A stretch of 64,000 nucleotides of DNA from Lachnoanaerobaculum umeaense. Its GTDB lineage: Bacteria; Bacillota; Clostridia; Lachnospirales; Lachnospiraceae. Positions 17,667 to 27,061 of this stretch are shown piece after piece. The notes beneath the pieces are model-generated. The model saw nothing but the letters and a program-made list of their open reading frames with translations, did not search any database and had not been told where the DNA came from. Every line of letters starts with the position of its first letter. Position 1 is the stretch's first letter. Position numbers and translations under genes: made by a program. The DNA is taken from NCBI RefSeq assembly GCF_003589745.1, contig NZ_CP032364.1:1860001-1924000 (forward strand), in the 5' to 3' direction.

Positions 17667-18701
17667 TTATTTACCGAAATATTGATCTATACTCTGTGCC
17701 ATTGAACTTGCAATAAGATCTTTTTTAGTTCCAAGGATTGCAGCATCAGTTATATTATCTGCAAAACCTACCTCAACTAAGCAAGTAGGTATAGATGAAT
17801 ATGAAAAAATTCTAAGAACCGCCGTATGTGCACCCTTATTTTTAAGTCCTGTGGATGAAGTTATGTTGTTTGCCATACTTTCAGCCAGCTTCTTTGATAA
17901 ATCTATATTTTCCTGTGTCAATCCCATTATACTTGTATATCCGGGATAAGTCTCTTCGGATATATAATCTTTATCGCCAGGATAGAAAGTCAATGTGCCT
18001 GAACTTCTTCCTGTATTAGAGTGAATTGAAACCATAATATCTGAAGTCTCACCTGCCAATGCACTTCTTGCACCATTTGATAAGTTTTGATTGTAGTCAG
18101 TTCTACTCATAACTACACGATACCCTTTTTTTAAAAGCTTATCTTTAAGTAAGAGTGAAACCCTTAATGAAAATTCAGGCTCTATCTCAGTATTATCATA
18201 TACACTCCTGGTATTTCTAGCTTCCACACCATAGCCATATGCTTTGCTTCCCACCATAGAAGTATTCATACCGCTAAGCTTGGAGTCTTCCACCGGATAA
18301 TACTTCTCTCTCTTTTGACTAGCCTCCGGTGCACTATTATTTCCATGTCCTGCATCTACAAACACAGTATGTCCATTAAACACTTCCGGCTCGAACACAT
18401 ATGCTACATAATCCGGTGTCTTACCATCCGCATTCTTCCAAAGATATGGTCTATATTTTGAATCTTTACTCAAGTGATATACGCCATTATCTGTAGGAAT
18501 ACTTTTTGCTGATGTTTGATTTTGTGTTGCCTTTGTCTCAGATGTACTATTTGCTACAGAAGTTGTTTCTGCCTGATTATTCCTGGTTACAGGTCTTACT
18601 TTTCTCTTGGCTGTACTCGCATTAACATTTGAAATTCCTGCCACTATTGATATTAACAATACACCGGCACATATTATATGCTTTATTCTATATTTTCTCA
18701 T
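17667..18701 (-). CDS. N-acetylmuramoyl-L-alanine amidase (Amidase_3), secreted
   Basis: 344 residues. N-terminal signal peptide (to about residue 28, after NVNAS), a Ser/Thr/Gln-rich linker, then the zinc amidase domain (about 105-344). Catalytic features: FVDAGHGN (zinc His), Glu in EIEPEFSLRVSLLL, VSIHSNTG (zinc His), and CLVEVGFADN with the catalytic Glu. It cleaves the bond between MurNAc and the stem peptide. The ATG has AAGGAG 15 nt upstream, an unusually long spacing. It is clustered with the SH3b lipoprotein downstream and zinc-ribbon YARHG protein upstream. Confidence 0.93.
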   Translation of the reverse strand: MRKYRIKHIICAGVLLISIVAGISNVNASTAKRKVRPVTRNNQAETTSVANSTSETKATQNQTSAKSIPTDNGVYHLSKDSKYRPYLWKNADGKTPDYVAYVFEPEVFNGHTVFVDAGHGNNSAPEASQKREKYYPVEDSKLSGMNTSMVGSKAYGYGVEARNTRSVYDNTEIEPEFSLRVSLLLKDKLLKKGYRVVMSRTDYNQNLSNGARSALAGETSDIMVSIHSNTGRSSGTLTFYPGDKDYISEETYPGYTSIMGLTQENIDLSKKLAESMANNITSSTGLKNKGAHTAVLRIFSYSSIPTCLVEVGFADNITDAAILGTKKDLIASSMAQSIDQYFGK

Positions 18702-18769
18702 AAAATATTCAGTTAACTCCTTTTTGATATTTCATATTTCCATTTTCATCAGCTTGCTTTACAAACCTG

Positions 18770-19582
18770 CTATTTTGTATATCCCATTTCTTTTTCATAC
18801 TCAACTATCAAGTTTCTGTTTTGAATTTCAATATCATTTAGCATAGACTCGCTGAAATTTGCTGCCGGAATGGTTCCATAATACCAGCTCTTTGACTGGA
18901 AATAGCTTTGTAAATTAGGATCGTCAAATATTCTTCCATGCCTTGCATATAGTTCATTTCTTGCCAGACGACATTGTTCAGCAGTCAGACCTTGTAAATC
19001 AAAACGACTCAGTACTCTAATATTACTATCCGGTAATATAAACTCATTATTTACCACAGGCATTGTCGGCATTGTTTCTGTAGCTGCAACTGTTGGCATT
19101 GTACTTGGTACTGTAGCAGCCTGAGTAGATTCTTCACGTTTCTTTGACTTTTCTTTCTTTTTTTTATCCTTCTTTGATTTTTTAGAAGTTTCTTCCTCTT
19201 CATCATCCTTATTTTTAGATGACTTACCGGACTTTTTATCCTTATCTATACTGCTTTCCTGCCTTTCATTGCTTTCAATAGATATACTGATAGCCCCTGT
19301 ATATATCAAAGCAAAAATGATCAAAGCAATAGCTAATACTGCTCCGGCAATTACGCTGACCACAATCAAAATCTTCTTGTTTTTATTTTTCTTCCTATTT
19401 GATCCCGGAACAACACTTTTTTTATTATCATTCTTTCTAAAATCAATGGTTCCGCTACTTTCACTTACTCCTGCATTACTACCGGCATTTATACCATTAG
19501 AAGTTTGGTTTAACGGTGCACCACAGTTTGTGCAGAACTTGAGCCCGTCTTTTACCTCTTTACCACATTTTCTACAGAACAT
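18770..19582 (-). CDS. Zinc-ribbon membrane protein with extracellular YARHG domain
   Basis: 270 residues. The N-terminal zinc ribbon (CRKCG ... CTNCG, residues 3-20) is cytoplasmic. A basic stretch leads to one transmembrane helix (about 70-95). The outer part has a Lys/Glu/Ser-rich spacer and a YARHG domain (about 180-260; NELYARHGRIFDD, SWYYGTIPAANF). The same YARHG module occurs on lipoproteins at 8196, 10004 and 12068, so it is displayed here by a different anchor. No enzyme motif is seen. The segment after its stop stays open in another frame for about 20 codons (see findings). Confidence 0.88.
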   Translation of the reverse strand: MFCRKCGKEVKDGLKFCTNCGAPLNQTSNGINAGSNAGVSESSGTIDFRKNDNKKSVVPGSNRKKNKNKKILIVVSVIAGAVLAIALIIFALIYTGAISISIESNERQESSIDKDKKSGKSSKNKDDEEEETSKKSKKDKKKKEKSKKREESTQAATVPSTMPTVAATETMPTMPVVNNEFILPDSNIRVLSRFDLQGLTAEQCRLARNELYARHGRIFDDPNLQSYFQSKSWYYGTIPAANFSESMLNDIEIQNRNLIVEYEKEMGYTK

Positions 19583-19602
19583 ATTTGCACTCTCCCTCTA
19601 TA

Positions 19603-20232
19603 TCAATTAAATACTCCAATATAGTCAAAAAATATTTTCCATCTACCATTTTCTTGTATAAGGTAAAGATCCTCTATTGTATCCGATATTGACTTCTTTG
19701 AGCCTTTAACTGTCAGTTTAAGTTTGACCTTCACCATCTTCTTAATACTGTCGGTATCTATACTATACTCATCTGAAAGCTTGTCCTTATACTTTTCTGT
19801 TTTTCTTCCCGTAATTTCAGATTTATCCCTTATTTCATATGAAATATTTCTTACCTCTCCATCAACTCTATCTTCATAGTCATCCAATCTATACTCTAAA
19901 AAATTATCCAGCATTTCTTCATAATCAAATGATCCGTATATCTCATAATTTATACTGCTTGAAATTTCCTCAAGTTGCATACTATCGTTGTTCTTTATAG
20001 CTTTTACCATCTTATTTAATGTAGACTTGTATCCGGCAGAAGCAACTACAATATTTATAATAACAACTAATATAATTATTGCTGCGATAGCCCCTCCCAA
20101 AATTGCAAATAAAGAACCTTTATTTTTGCTATTATTGGATGGTCCTGCATCTCCACTTGGTGTTCCACATTGTCCACATACTAAATCACTATCTTCCATA
20201 TGTGCACCACATTTTGCACAAAACTTTGCCAT
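19603..20232 (-). CDS. Zinc-ribbon membrane protein with NTF2-like outer domain
   Basis: 209 residues from ATG 20232, chosen because GGGAGG lies 8 nt upstream and the zinc ribbon then begins at residue 5 (CAKCG ... CGQCG); a longer frame to 20289 lacks support. One transmembrane helix (about 43-68), then about 135 outer residues ending in LYLIQENGRWKIFFDYIG, an ending often seen in DUF4878/NTF2-like or TcaA-like extracytoplasmic domains. It lies 20 nt upstream of the zinc-ribbon YARHG gene, so both are probably made together. Role unknown. Confidence 0.85.
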   Translation of the reverse strand: MAKFCAKCGAHMEDSDLVCGQCGTPSGDAGPSNNSKNKGSLFAILGGAIAAIIILVVIINIVVASAGYKSTLNKMVKAIKNNDSMQLEEISSSINYEIYGSFDYEEMLDNFLEYRLDDYEDRVDGEVRNISYEIRDKSEITGRKTEKYKDKLSDEYSIDTDSIKKMVKVKLKLTVKGSKKSISDTIEDLYLIQENGRWKIFFDYIGVFN

Positions 20233-20380
20233 TTTTTTATCCTCCCATTTTAGCTCTATAAAATATTCATATACTGTAAATATTAACATATTTCATTTCA
20301 AAATACTATAAAAAATAATTTTGTCTTAAATATCTAGTCATCATTTCAACGTCTATTTTAAAAAATTTACTATAGTATAA

Positions 20381-20409
20381 TTTACACTTAACATTTTAAG
20401 TAGTATAAT
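20381..20409 (+). promoter_or_regulatory. Promoter of the VWA lipoprotein gene
   Basis: -35 TTTACA (20381-20386), 17-bp spacer, consensus -10 TATAAT (20404-20409), about 33 bp before the start codon. The opposite-strand gene 19603 must also start transcription in this 209-bp gap, but only a weak match (TTGAAA, 17 bp, TACAGT) is visible for it. Confidence 0.75.
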
Positions 20410-20441
20410 ATTAATAATAAAGTAAGGAGCATTTGTAAAAC

Positions 20442-22286
20442 ATGAAAAAAATAGGAATTATTTTAGCTATAATAGCTTTATCCTTTTCCATAGCAGCTTG
20501 TGGACTTTCCGAAAAATCAGATCTTAAGAAAATCACTGATGGAAAAAGTTTCACAGAATGGGAAATGGACATGGTTGAGCAACTTCAAGCCTATGATTTG
20601 AATAAGGATGAAAGAAAAATATTAGAAAAGATTGATGAGGATTCAGAAGATGTCAAAGATAATGACTATAAACATCAACTTTATTTAGCAAAAAAGCTCA
20701 TCAAACTAAGTGAGGACATTGATTCAAGATTTGAAGAATCTGCAAATGAATTATTAGAAGAGTTGAGCGATGTCTCTGTTCCCTATGCTTCTGAGGAAGA
20801 CAAAAATCAACTACTTGAGTACAGTAAAGAAGTCAAGGAAATGATCAGTGATCATGACTTCAGCAATTTAAAGGAAGTTTCTGAGAGTTGGTATGAGCTT
20901 GTTAAAAATACAAGTTCACAGCTGACAGGATTGAATGTAAATATAGTTCAATTTGATTATACAAATTATCCTACTGTAAGAATGTATGTGTATGTAAAAG
21001 ATAATTCAGGCAATGTTGTCACAAATCTGTCTCCTAATATGTTCTTTGTATCTGAAAAGAAAGTTTCAAGTGGTGATTTTCAGTCTGTAACAATAAAAAA
21101 TATCTCAATGCTTGACGAAAAGGAAGCCCTAAATATAAATATGGTGGCAGATACCAGTTCAAGTATGGAAGGTGAAAGATTAAGCAGTGCAAAGAATGTA
21201 ATGTCAACTTTCCTTAACACCGTACAGTTTAATGTAGGTGATAAGGTGAAGCTTACGGAGTTCAACTCTTATATTGATAAAACCGGAGTATTTACATCAG
21301 ATAAAAATGCACTAAATCAAAAGATATTTTCTTATTTTGCTTCCGGTCAGACCAAGCTTTATGATACATTGATTTATGCTGTTCAGGATGTATCCGGTAT
21401 ACCCGGAGCAAAATGTGTGTTAGCATTTACTGACGGTGATGATGTAGGAAGCTATAATAGTGTGTATGATGTAATAAATGTAGTATCAGCATATAAGATA
21501 CCTGTATATATAGTTAGAATTGGTGATTCTTATAGTGCAAATGATGCCGATCTTATAAGTATCACTAATGCGTCAGGTGGAGAATTCAAATACTTCTCAT
21601 CATTTGGAATGGACATGGGTAATTTTTATAGTAGTATTTATAAGGGTATGAAACAATACTATGAGGTTGAATATGAATTGCCTGATTCAACAAATTATAC
21701 AGACATGAGAGATATTGAAGTATATGTAAAGAATGGAGATATAGGTGGAAGTTCCACAATGGAAACCAACTCAGGAAATGATTATTTCAGCAATCTTTTG
21801 GGTAGTTTCCTAAGAAGTTATATTGTAGATATGAACAATCATAACTACAGCCAAATGGCAGATAAAGTAGATGAAAACGTTGATCCTTCAGATACTACCT
21901 CTATAAAATATCAAATGTCCCTACAGGTAACCAATGGCTTTGCCAATGTAGTAAGTGAAAGCCTTATGTCATACAGTGTCAGCTCAATTACTGTGGTTGA
22001 TGAAAATACGATAAAGCTTGCCACAAATGAAGACTATGATGTTATACTTGATAGAAAATACAGTTCATTTACCGGAGATAAGCTAAATCAAGTAAATAAT
22101 TTATTGTATAGAAATTCTTGGAATGTAGGTGCTGACAGCCAGATTCGTATATGGGAGAGAGTAAATCAAAAACCTGAATATGTTTTAAAGAAAGGCAGTG
22201 ATGGAGTTTGGAGGTTCTCACAGTACTCTGTGGATCCCGGCACTAATGCTACTATTTCAATATATGACGCCATGATAGCTTACTAA
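20442..22286 (+). CDS. Lipoprotein with von Willebrand factor A domain
   Basis: 614 residues, plus strand. Lipobox IAAC (Cys20). Residues about 25-160 are mostly helical and charged; the VWA domain covers about 230-400 with a complete MIDAS: DTSSS (about 235-239), the Thr in SGQTKLYDT and TDGDD near 329. The C-terminal part (about 440-614) ends in DGVWRFSQYSVDPG, reminiscent of NTF2-like domains. VWA domains with intact MIDAS bind partner proteins through a metal ion, so an adhesive or scaffolding role outside the membrane is inferred. AAGGAG lies 12 nt before the ATG. It is monocistronic: own promoter and terminator. Confidence 0.9.
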   Translation: MKKIGIILAIIALSFSIAACGLSEKSDLKKITDGKSFTEWEMDMVEQLQAYDLNKDERKILEKIDEDSEDVKDNDYKHQLYLAKKLIKLSEDIDSRFEESANELLEELSDVSVPYASEEDKNQLLEYSKEVKEMISDHDFSNLKEVSESWYELVKNTSSQLTGLNVNIVQFDYTNYPTVRMYVYVKDNSGNVVTNLSPNMFFVSEKKVSSGDFQSVTIKNISMLDEKEALNINMVADTSSSMEGERLSSAKNVMSTFLNTVQFNVGDKVKLTEFNSYIDKTGVFTSDKNALNQKIFSYFASGQTKLYDTLIYAVQDVSGIPGAKCVLAFTDGDDVGSYNSVYDVINVVSAYKIPVYIVRIGDSYSANDADLISITNASGGEFKYFSSFGMDMGNFYSSIYKGMKQYYEVEYELPDSTNYTDMRDIEVYVKNGDIGGSSTMETNSGNDYFSNLLGSFLRSYIVDMNNHNYSQMADKVDENVDPSDTTSIKYQMSLQVTNGFANVVSESLMSYSVSSITVVDENTIKLATNEDYDVILDRKYSSFTGDKLNQVNNLLYRNSWNVGADSQIRIWERVNQKPEYVLKKGSDGVWRFSQYSVDPGTNATISIYDAMIAY

Positions 22287-22293
22287 TATTAAA

Positions 22294-22331
22294 GACTGAT
22301 GTACTGAATATTCAGTGCATCAGCCTTTTTT
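22294..22331 (+). terminator. Terminator of the VWA gene, shared with the opposing ABC operon
   Basis: Stem CTGATG / CATCAG continued by ACTGAA / TTCAGT through a T-G pair (22296-22323), then TTTTTT on the plus strand. The stop codon of the converging permease gene (22320-22322) lies inside the hairpin. On the minus strand only CTTTAAT follows, so termination in that direction is weaker. Confidence 0.85.
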
Positions 22332-23429
22332 ATTAATCAGTGATATTATAATATTCAATGCAGACAAAGCCACAATAAATACTCCGAATTCTCTTATAAA
22401 ACCACTGTCTGCAATCAAATTCAAATAATAGTATATTGGATTCAATCTCGGTATAAATTCAATTCCAAATATTCTCACATCAAATAATATAGGTGAAAAA
22501 ATCATAAAAAACAAAATAAAAGGTACTAACATTGCTTCCAAAATTTCTATGCTGCAAAATTTCTTTAATATATCTACAAGTAGTATAAAAGATACCAAAA
22601 GCATTAAAATCGCTGATATCTCGTTAACTATATCACCTGCCTGATTTGTAATAAATAAAGTAAGCAACATAATCAAAGTTAGGTTTATTGAAATACCCGC
22701 ACTATATGCAGGAGCTACAACTCTTTTTAATTTTAAGTCCATCATTGAGAAAAGCCCTCTTCTCTCATCTGATAAAAAATATATATTTGCTATCACTACT
22801 CCAACAAATAGCCATATACACATAAATCCTCTTATAGGATAAGTTATATAATCCAGCTTATCATAGGGACTCTCTCCATCTATTCCTTCAAACTTTATAA
22901 ATTCTCCGTCTGTACTCACATCTTCCAGATACTTATCCAGTGCATCTGTATCATCTATATTTATCGTATCCATATATTTTATATACTCTGAATGTGCAAT
23001 ATATGAATATAGTACTGAATACAATTTTTCTCTTGCAATATTCTTTACTGTACTATTCTCTGTCTGAATTATTCTTATACTATCTGCATCTATATTTTCT
23101 AAAGAATCAGGAAGTATCCAAACAGCATCAAGCTCTCCTTTAATAAGCTCTGCCTTTGCTTCTTTTTCATCTTTATACTCAGTAAAATCAACTACACTCT
23201 TTTGACTTAGCAAATTCTCTACCGCAATTTCTGCCTCACTGCCATCTTTTACCACAATTCCTATATCCAGCAGCCCTTTTTTTTGAGTAGCTACTGTCAT
23301 TAATCCCAATACCAACAATGGAAGTGATATGATCATTGTAATAAATTCAATTCTTCTAATCAGTCTCTTGTTTAATGCTATATACCAACTTAAAAATAAA
23401 TGGATATTATTTTTTATTTCGTAAAACAT
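22320..23429 (-). CDS. ABC-2 type transporter permease
   Basis: 369 residues from ATG 23429 (GGAGG 5 nt upstream; GTG 23435 overlaps the site). One N-terminal transmembrane helix (about 28-50), an outer domain of about 140 residues, then five more hydrophobic segments from about 200 to the end. This is the ABC2_membrane_3 layout of drug or peptide exporters such as the LnrMN type. Its start lies within the end of the partner permease gene (23-nt overlap), and the two share topology but little sequence, suggesting a heterodimer with the ATPase at 24598. Substrate unknown. Confidence 0.87.
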   Translation of the reverse strand: MFYEIKNNIHLFLSWYIALNKRLIRRIEFITMIISLPLLVLGLMTVATQKKGLLDIGIVVKDGSEAEIAVENLLSQKSVVDFTEYKDEKEAKAELIKGELDAVWILPDSLENIDADSIRIIQTENSTVKNIAREKLYSVLYSYIAHSEYIKYMDTINIDDTDALDKYLEDVSTDGEFIKFEGIDGESPYDKLDYITYPIRGFMCIWLFVGVVIANIYFLSDERRGLFSMMDLKLKRVVAPAYSAGISINLTLIMLLTLFITNQAGDIVNEISAILMLLVSFILLVDILKKFCSIEILEAMLVPFILFFMIFSPILFDVRIFGIEFIPRLNPIYYYLNLIADSGFIREFGVFIVALSALNIIISLINKKG

Positions 23430-24597
23430 ATCCACCTCCGATAAACATAATTGTATATATAATTAAAACTGTAATTGCCATAATATTAATATTATAGTCC
23501 ATTCCACTAATTAACAGCTTCATTCCTGCACCTGAAGGCAAGAATATTGCAACTTTTTGTATTAAATCAGGAAAAACACTCAGTGGATATATGCATCCTC
23601 CTATATATCCAAGAGATATACCAAGCAGTATTTCTATCAACACCGCTACAACTCTTTGATCTATAAGTTCATATATAAATATATGCATTGAAGCAAACAT
23701 AATTGAAACTATAAGTATTCCTGATACGAACTCAAAAGAATCTATAGATAACAGGCTTTTCTCTAAAAGAAAACTTTTTACAATTATAAAGCCTCCTATT
23801 AAAATCAGCATTGATATCATAACATATATAGTAGATATTATAAGTTCACAAATTATAGAGGACATATATGAAAGACCTTTTGATTTCAACACTCTAAGCA
23901 TGCTTACCTTATCTCCTGATAAAAGCCCGCTAAGACCAACACCTGAGAGCATTATAAAAAGTGTTATTATTCCACATACATATCCGTCTATTGCTGATAT
24001 ATTCCCCATTACACTTATATTTTCCACATCATAGATTTTTCCTCTTGCCAAAACATTCTTTATGAGCCACATATTAAACTCAGTATTTGCACTAACTCTA
24101 TCATATACAGGATGATCTACCAGATATTCATCAGCTGCATATATTACTCTTTCAGAGTCTATTATAAGTACAGAGAAAATAGATGCAAGTTCCTTTGACA
24201 GCTCACTCATCAATCCTCCATTTGAACTGACATACACTATTGGGCGGTTTTCACCATTCTCCAATCCATCTATAAAATCTCGATCGATTTTAAAATATCC
24301 TATTATCTGTCCCTCTCTTAATGCCTTTTTTGCCTCCGAATCATCCATGCTTTCAAACTTAATAGAAACTCTTGAGCTGTCCATATTATTTAACATTTCA
24401 ACTCCAAGTTTCATATATTTATTGTCTATATTTCCAACTATTCCAACACCGATCTTTCTCTCATCCTGCTCTTGTATTCCGACTCTCAATGCAAAAATGG
24501 CACAGATACCAATCATCATTATGAAATTAAAGAGTACTACCACAGGAAGTACTCTCAATAATCTCTTTATTTGAACTATCAGATAAGCTCTAAACAT
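23407..24597 (-). CDS. ABC-2 type transporter permease
   Basis: 396 residues. A first transmembrane helix (about 17-38), a long outer domain (about 40-200) with a VYVSSNGGL segment, and five or six membrane helices after about 205 ending in FIGGGYVLRNKK. The family is ABC-2/YhgE-like. It begins directly after the ATPase stop codon and ends inside the second permease gene, giving a compact ATPase-permease-permease unit. Exporters of this shape often move lipids, lipopeptides or bacteriocin-like peptides; nothing in the sequence fixes the cargo. Confidence 0.87.
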   Translation of the reverse strand: MFRAYLIVQIKRLLRVLPVVVLFNFIMMIGICAIFALRVGIQEQDERKIGVGIVGNIDNKYMKLGVEMLNNMDSSRVSIKFESMDDSEAKKALREGQIIGYFKIDRDFIDGLENGENRPIVYVSSNGGLMSELSKELASIFSVLIIDSERVIYAADEYLVDHPVYDRVSANTEFNMWLIKNVLARGKIYDVENISVMGNISAIDGYVCGIITLFIMLSGVGLSGLLSGDKVSMLRVLKSKGLSYMSSIICELIISTIYVMISMLILIGGFIIVKSFLLEKSLLSIDSFEFVSGILIVSIMFASMHIFIYELIDQRVVAVLIEILLGISLGYIGGCIYPLSVFPDLIQKVAIFLPSGAGMKLLISGMDYNINIMAITVLIIYTIMFIGGGYVLRNKK

Positions 24598-25281
24598 TTA
24601 ATCACCCATCATCTTGGCAAGTTTTTTTATATCACCATCAAAATTATATTCTAACAGTATTCCATCTTTCAGGATATATTGTCTGTCACATAATTTAAGT
24701 TCCCCTTCATCATGTGTTACCAGAATCACTATACCACCATCTGAAACAAACTCTCTAATATAATTATAGATAACATCCTTTGCTACTATATCAAGAGCTG
24801 CACTTGGCTCATCCATAAGCAGTATTTTTGAATGGCGTGATACCGCACAGGCTATGGCAAGTCTTTTTTTCATTCCTTCACTAAGCTCACTTACTCTTTT
24901 ATTTAAAAAATTTGTAACTCCAAGCTTTTTAACCATATCCATATCAAGATATTTTCTGCCATGCCATAATTTTAGATTATCATAACAAGACAACTCTTCT
25001 ATAAGCGGATTTTTCTGAGGAATAATTCCTACTAAAAATCTTCTCCTCTTTGCATCACTTAAAAGATCAAAACTTTCACAAATAAAGCTGCCTTCATCAG
25101 CACTTATTATACCTGCCAATATAGAGAGAAGGGTAGTCTTTCCACTACCATTCCCTCCAAGTATTCCTATACAGCTTGAAAATGGAATTGTGAGATCTAT
25201 GCCTCTTAATATCTCTTTTCTTCCATATTTCTTTTTTATGCCGACTATATCTATTTTTCTTTCGATAGAATCAACGCTCAT
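24598..25281 (-). CDS. ABC transporter ATP-binding protein
   Basis: 227 residues from ATG 25281; a TTG at 25308 would add nine residues and overlap the previous gene by 11 nt, and neither has a strong ribosome binding site. Walker A GGNGSGKTTL, Q-loop IIPQKNPL, signature LSEGMKKRLAIA, Walker B ILLMDEPSAALD and switch His VTHDE are all intact, so it is an active ATPase of the CcmA-like exporter class. It powers the two permeases encoded downstream. The upstream zinc-ribbon gene ends only 16 nt before the chosen start, so the four genes probably form one operon. Confidence 0.92.
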   Translation of the reverse strand: MSVDSIERKIDIVGIKKKYGRKEILRGIDLTIPFSSCIGILGGNGSGKTTLLSILAGIISADEGSFICESFDLLSDAKRRRFLVGIIPQKNPLIEELSCYDNLKLWHGRKYLDMDMVKKLGVTNFLNKRVSELSEGMKKRLAIACAVSRHSKILLMDEPSAALDIVAKDVIYNYIREFVSDGGIVILVTHDEGELKLCDRQYILKDGILLEYNFDGDIKKLAKMMGD

Positions 25282-25297
25282 ACTGCACCGGCTATTA

Positions 25298-26956
25298 TTA
25301 ATATCCAAATGAACTCTCTATCATTTCTACATATTCAGAAGGTAGATCACTCTTCTTTAATTTCTTTATTAAATTATCTATATCAGCATCATCAATATAG
25401 TCTGAAATATCAGAGTAATTATCTGCACTTAATTTCTTTCCACTTAGCTCCTTAGGTGCTTTTCCTTTTGACACTGTTTCATCCACAGTTAACTTTACAA
25501 GACTCTTTCCGCCACTCTTTACATCAAACACAACTGAGACCTTCTTTTCATTTCCATTTGCTTTCACACCTAGGCTGTATCCACCAATACCATAGTATCC
25601 TCCCATTGAGAAGTCTACATCCATATCGATTTCACCTTTTGAAAGCTTTTTAAAATCAAGCTTCTTAACATCAAAATTTATAGATTCTCCATCGGCTTCC
25701 AGCACAAATTTACCACTTACAGATGAACCTTTTACTTTTCCTTCCCCGCTGAACTTTACACTATCTCCTCCATAGCCTGCTTCAAATTCAACTCCAAGAT
25801 CCGATCCCTTTACAGGTGCCATGTAACTAATCACTGTCTCGTCATCAACAACAAGTTCTTTTCCTATTACCTTATTTCCTGAGCCAAGCCATATGCTGTA
25901 TTCCATATCATTAAATGAATCATACTCTGAATATTCAATAGCATCTTCAACATTACTTATAAACGTATCATAGGCATCTTCACCTGAGCTTGAATATCCT
26001 AAGTTGTCACTTATAGAATCTCCACAGTCTATTATAATTTTCTTTAAATCCTTATCATCCAGCATTTGATTCAAAATTTCACTCTTCATCTCTGCCAAAT
26101 CATCGCCTGATATATATGCTGTAAGCTTAGTTGCTTTTACCTTAACTCCCTCAGCACTTACAGTATCTGAGCTTTTATCTACATCATTTATATTTTTTAT
26201 AGCTATGTCTATATACTTATCTGTTACCTTCTTTAGTTGCTTTGAGTCCGGTATAGCCTCAACCATTACTTTTTGCATTCCCATAGACTCAAACAGATTA
26301 TAGCTGGAGTAATATCCAAGTTCACTTTCCAGTGACTGTGTATCTAATGTCAATACATCATCTGAAATATCCGGAATCTTAAACTGCACTTCTTCACTAT
26401 CCATATATACATTTGCAGCCAAAATATCCTTCTTATTCAGCATAAGATTAAGATCCATATTTGCGGCATCCGAACTAATATTTCCCTTATATTTGATTGA
26501 TAGACTATCAAGCCAATCTAAATCATCATCCATATAGTATGGAAGGAACATCCCCAACATGTCCTTACCTTCTTGAGTAACTTCCAAGCTGATATTTCCA
26601 TCTGAAGTATATCCGTCTCCAAAGCTTTGATATCTCTTCTTTACAGTGTCTATATTATTTCCCACAAATGATACTACAGACTCTGATTCCTTTTTCAATG
26701 CATTTCTAAACTGGTCTTTTGGAGACATAAGCATATTTCTTACTGTATTAACTCCGGCAAATGCTACTCCAACTAAAACTACTGCAGCTACAACACCCAA
26801 TACTGCTTTAGGTACTATATTTTTCTTTTTAGGTACCTCATCATAGGATGAAAAAACATTATCTCCATTAGGATTATAATCCGGATTTTTTTCACCACAA
26901 TTTGCACAAAACATCTCCTTTGGCCCTATTGGTGCATTACATTTTTTACAATTCAC
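25298..26956 (-). CDS. Large zinc-ribbon membrane-anchored extracellular protein
   Basis: 552 residues from GTG 26956, chosen because GGGAGG lies 7 nt upstream and the ribbon (CKKCNAPIGPKEMFCANCGE) then begins at residue 3; the ATG at 26971 has that site inside its own codons. One transmembrane helix (about 48-70). The outer 480 residues contain alternating strands and repeated phrases such as YMDSEEVQFKIPDIS and KLDFKKLSKGEIDMDVDFSMGG, close in style to DUF6583-type proteins. No enzyme motif. It is the first gene of the ABC transporter operon, so a role in sensing or delivering the cargo is inferred. Confidence 0.86.
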   Translation of the reverse strand: MNCKKCNAPIGPKEMFCANCGEKNPDYNPNGDNVFSSYDEVPKKKNIVPKAVLGVVAAVVLVGVAFAGVNTVRNMLMSPKDQFRNALKKESESVVSFVGNNIDTVKKRYQSFGDGYTSDGNISLEVTQEGKDMLGMFLPYYMDDDLDWLDSLSIKYKGNISSDAANMDLNLMLNKKDILAANVYMDSEEVQFKIPDISDDVLTLDTQSLESELGYYSSYNLFESMGMQKVMVEAIPDSKQLKKVTDKYIDIAIKNINDVDKSSDTVSAEGVKVKATKLTAYISGDDLAEMKSEILNQMLDDKDLKKIIIDCGDSISDNLGYSSSGEDAYDTFISNVEDAIEYSEYDSFNDMEYSIWLGSGNKVIGKELVVDDETVISYMAPVKGSDLGVEFEAGYGGDSVKFSGEGKVKGSSVSGKFVLEADGESINFDVKKLDFKKLSKGEIDMDVDFSMGGYYGIGGYSLGVKANGNEKKVSVVFDVKSGGKSLVKLTVDETVSKGKAPKELSGKKLSADNYSDISDYIDDADIDNLIKKLKKSDLPSEYVEMIESSFGY

Positions 26957-27061
26957 AATTTGTCCTCCCATTTTATAAAATTTGTAAAAACATCTTTGAA
27001 TTTATTTTACTATAAATCCTATATTTTTGCACTAATAATTATTAATTTCTATATATAAAAT

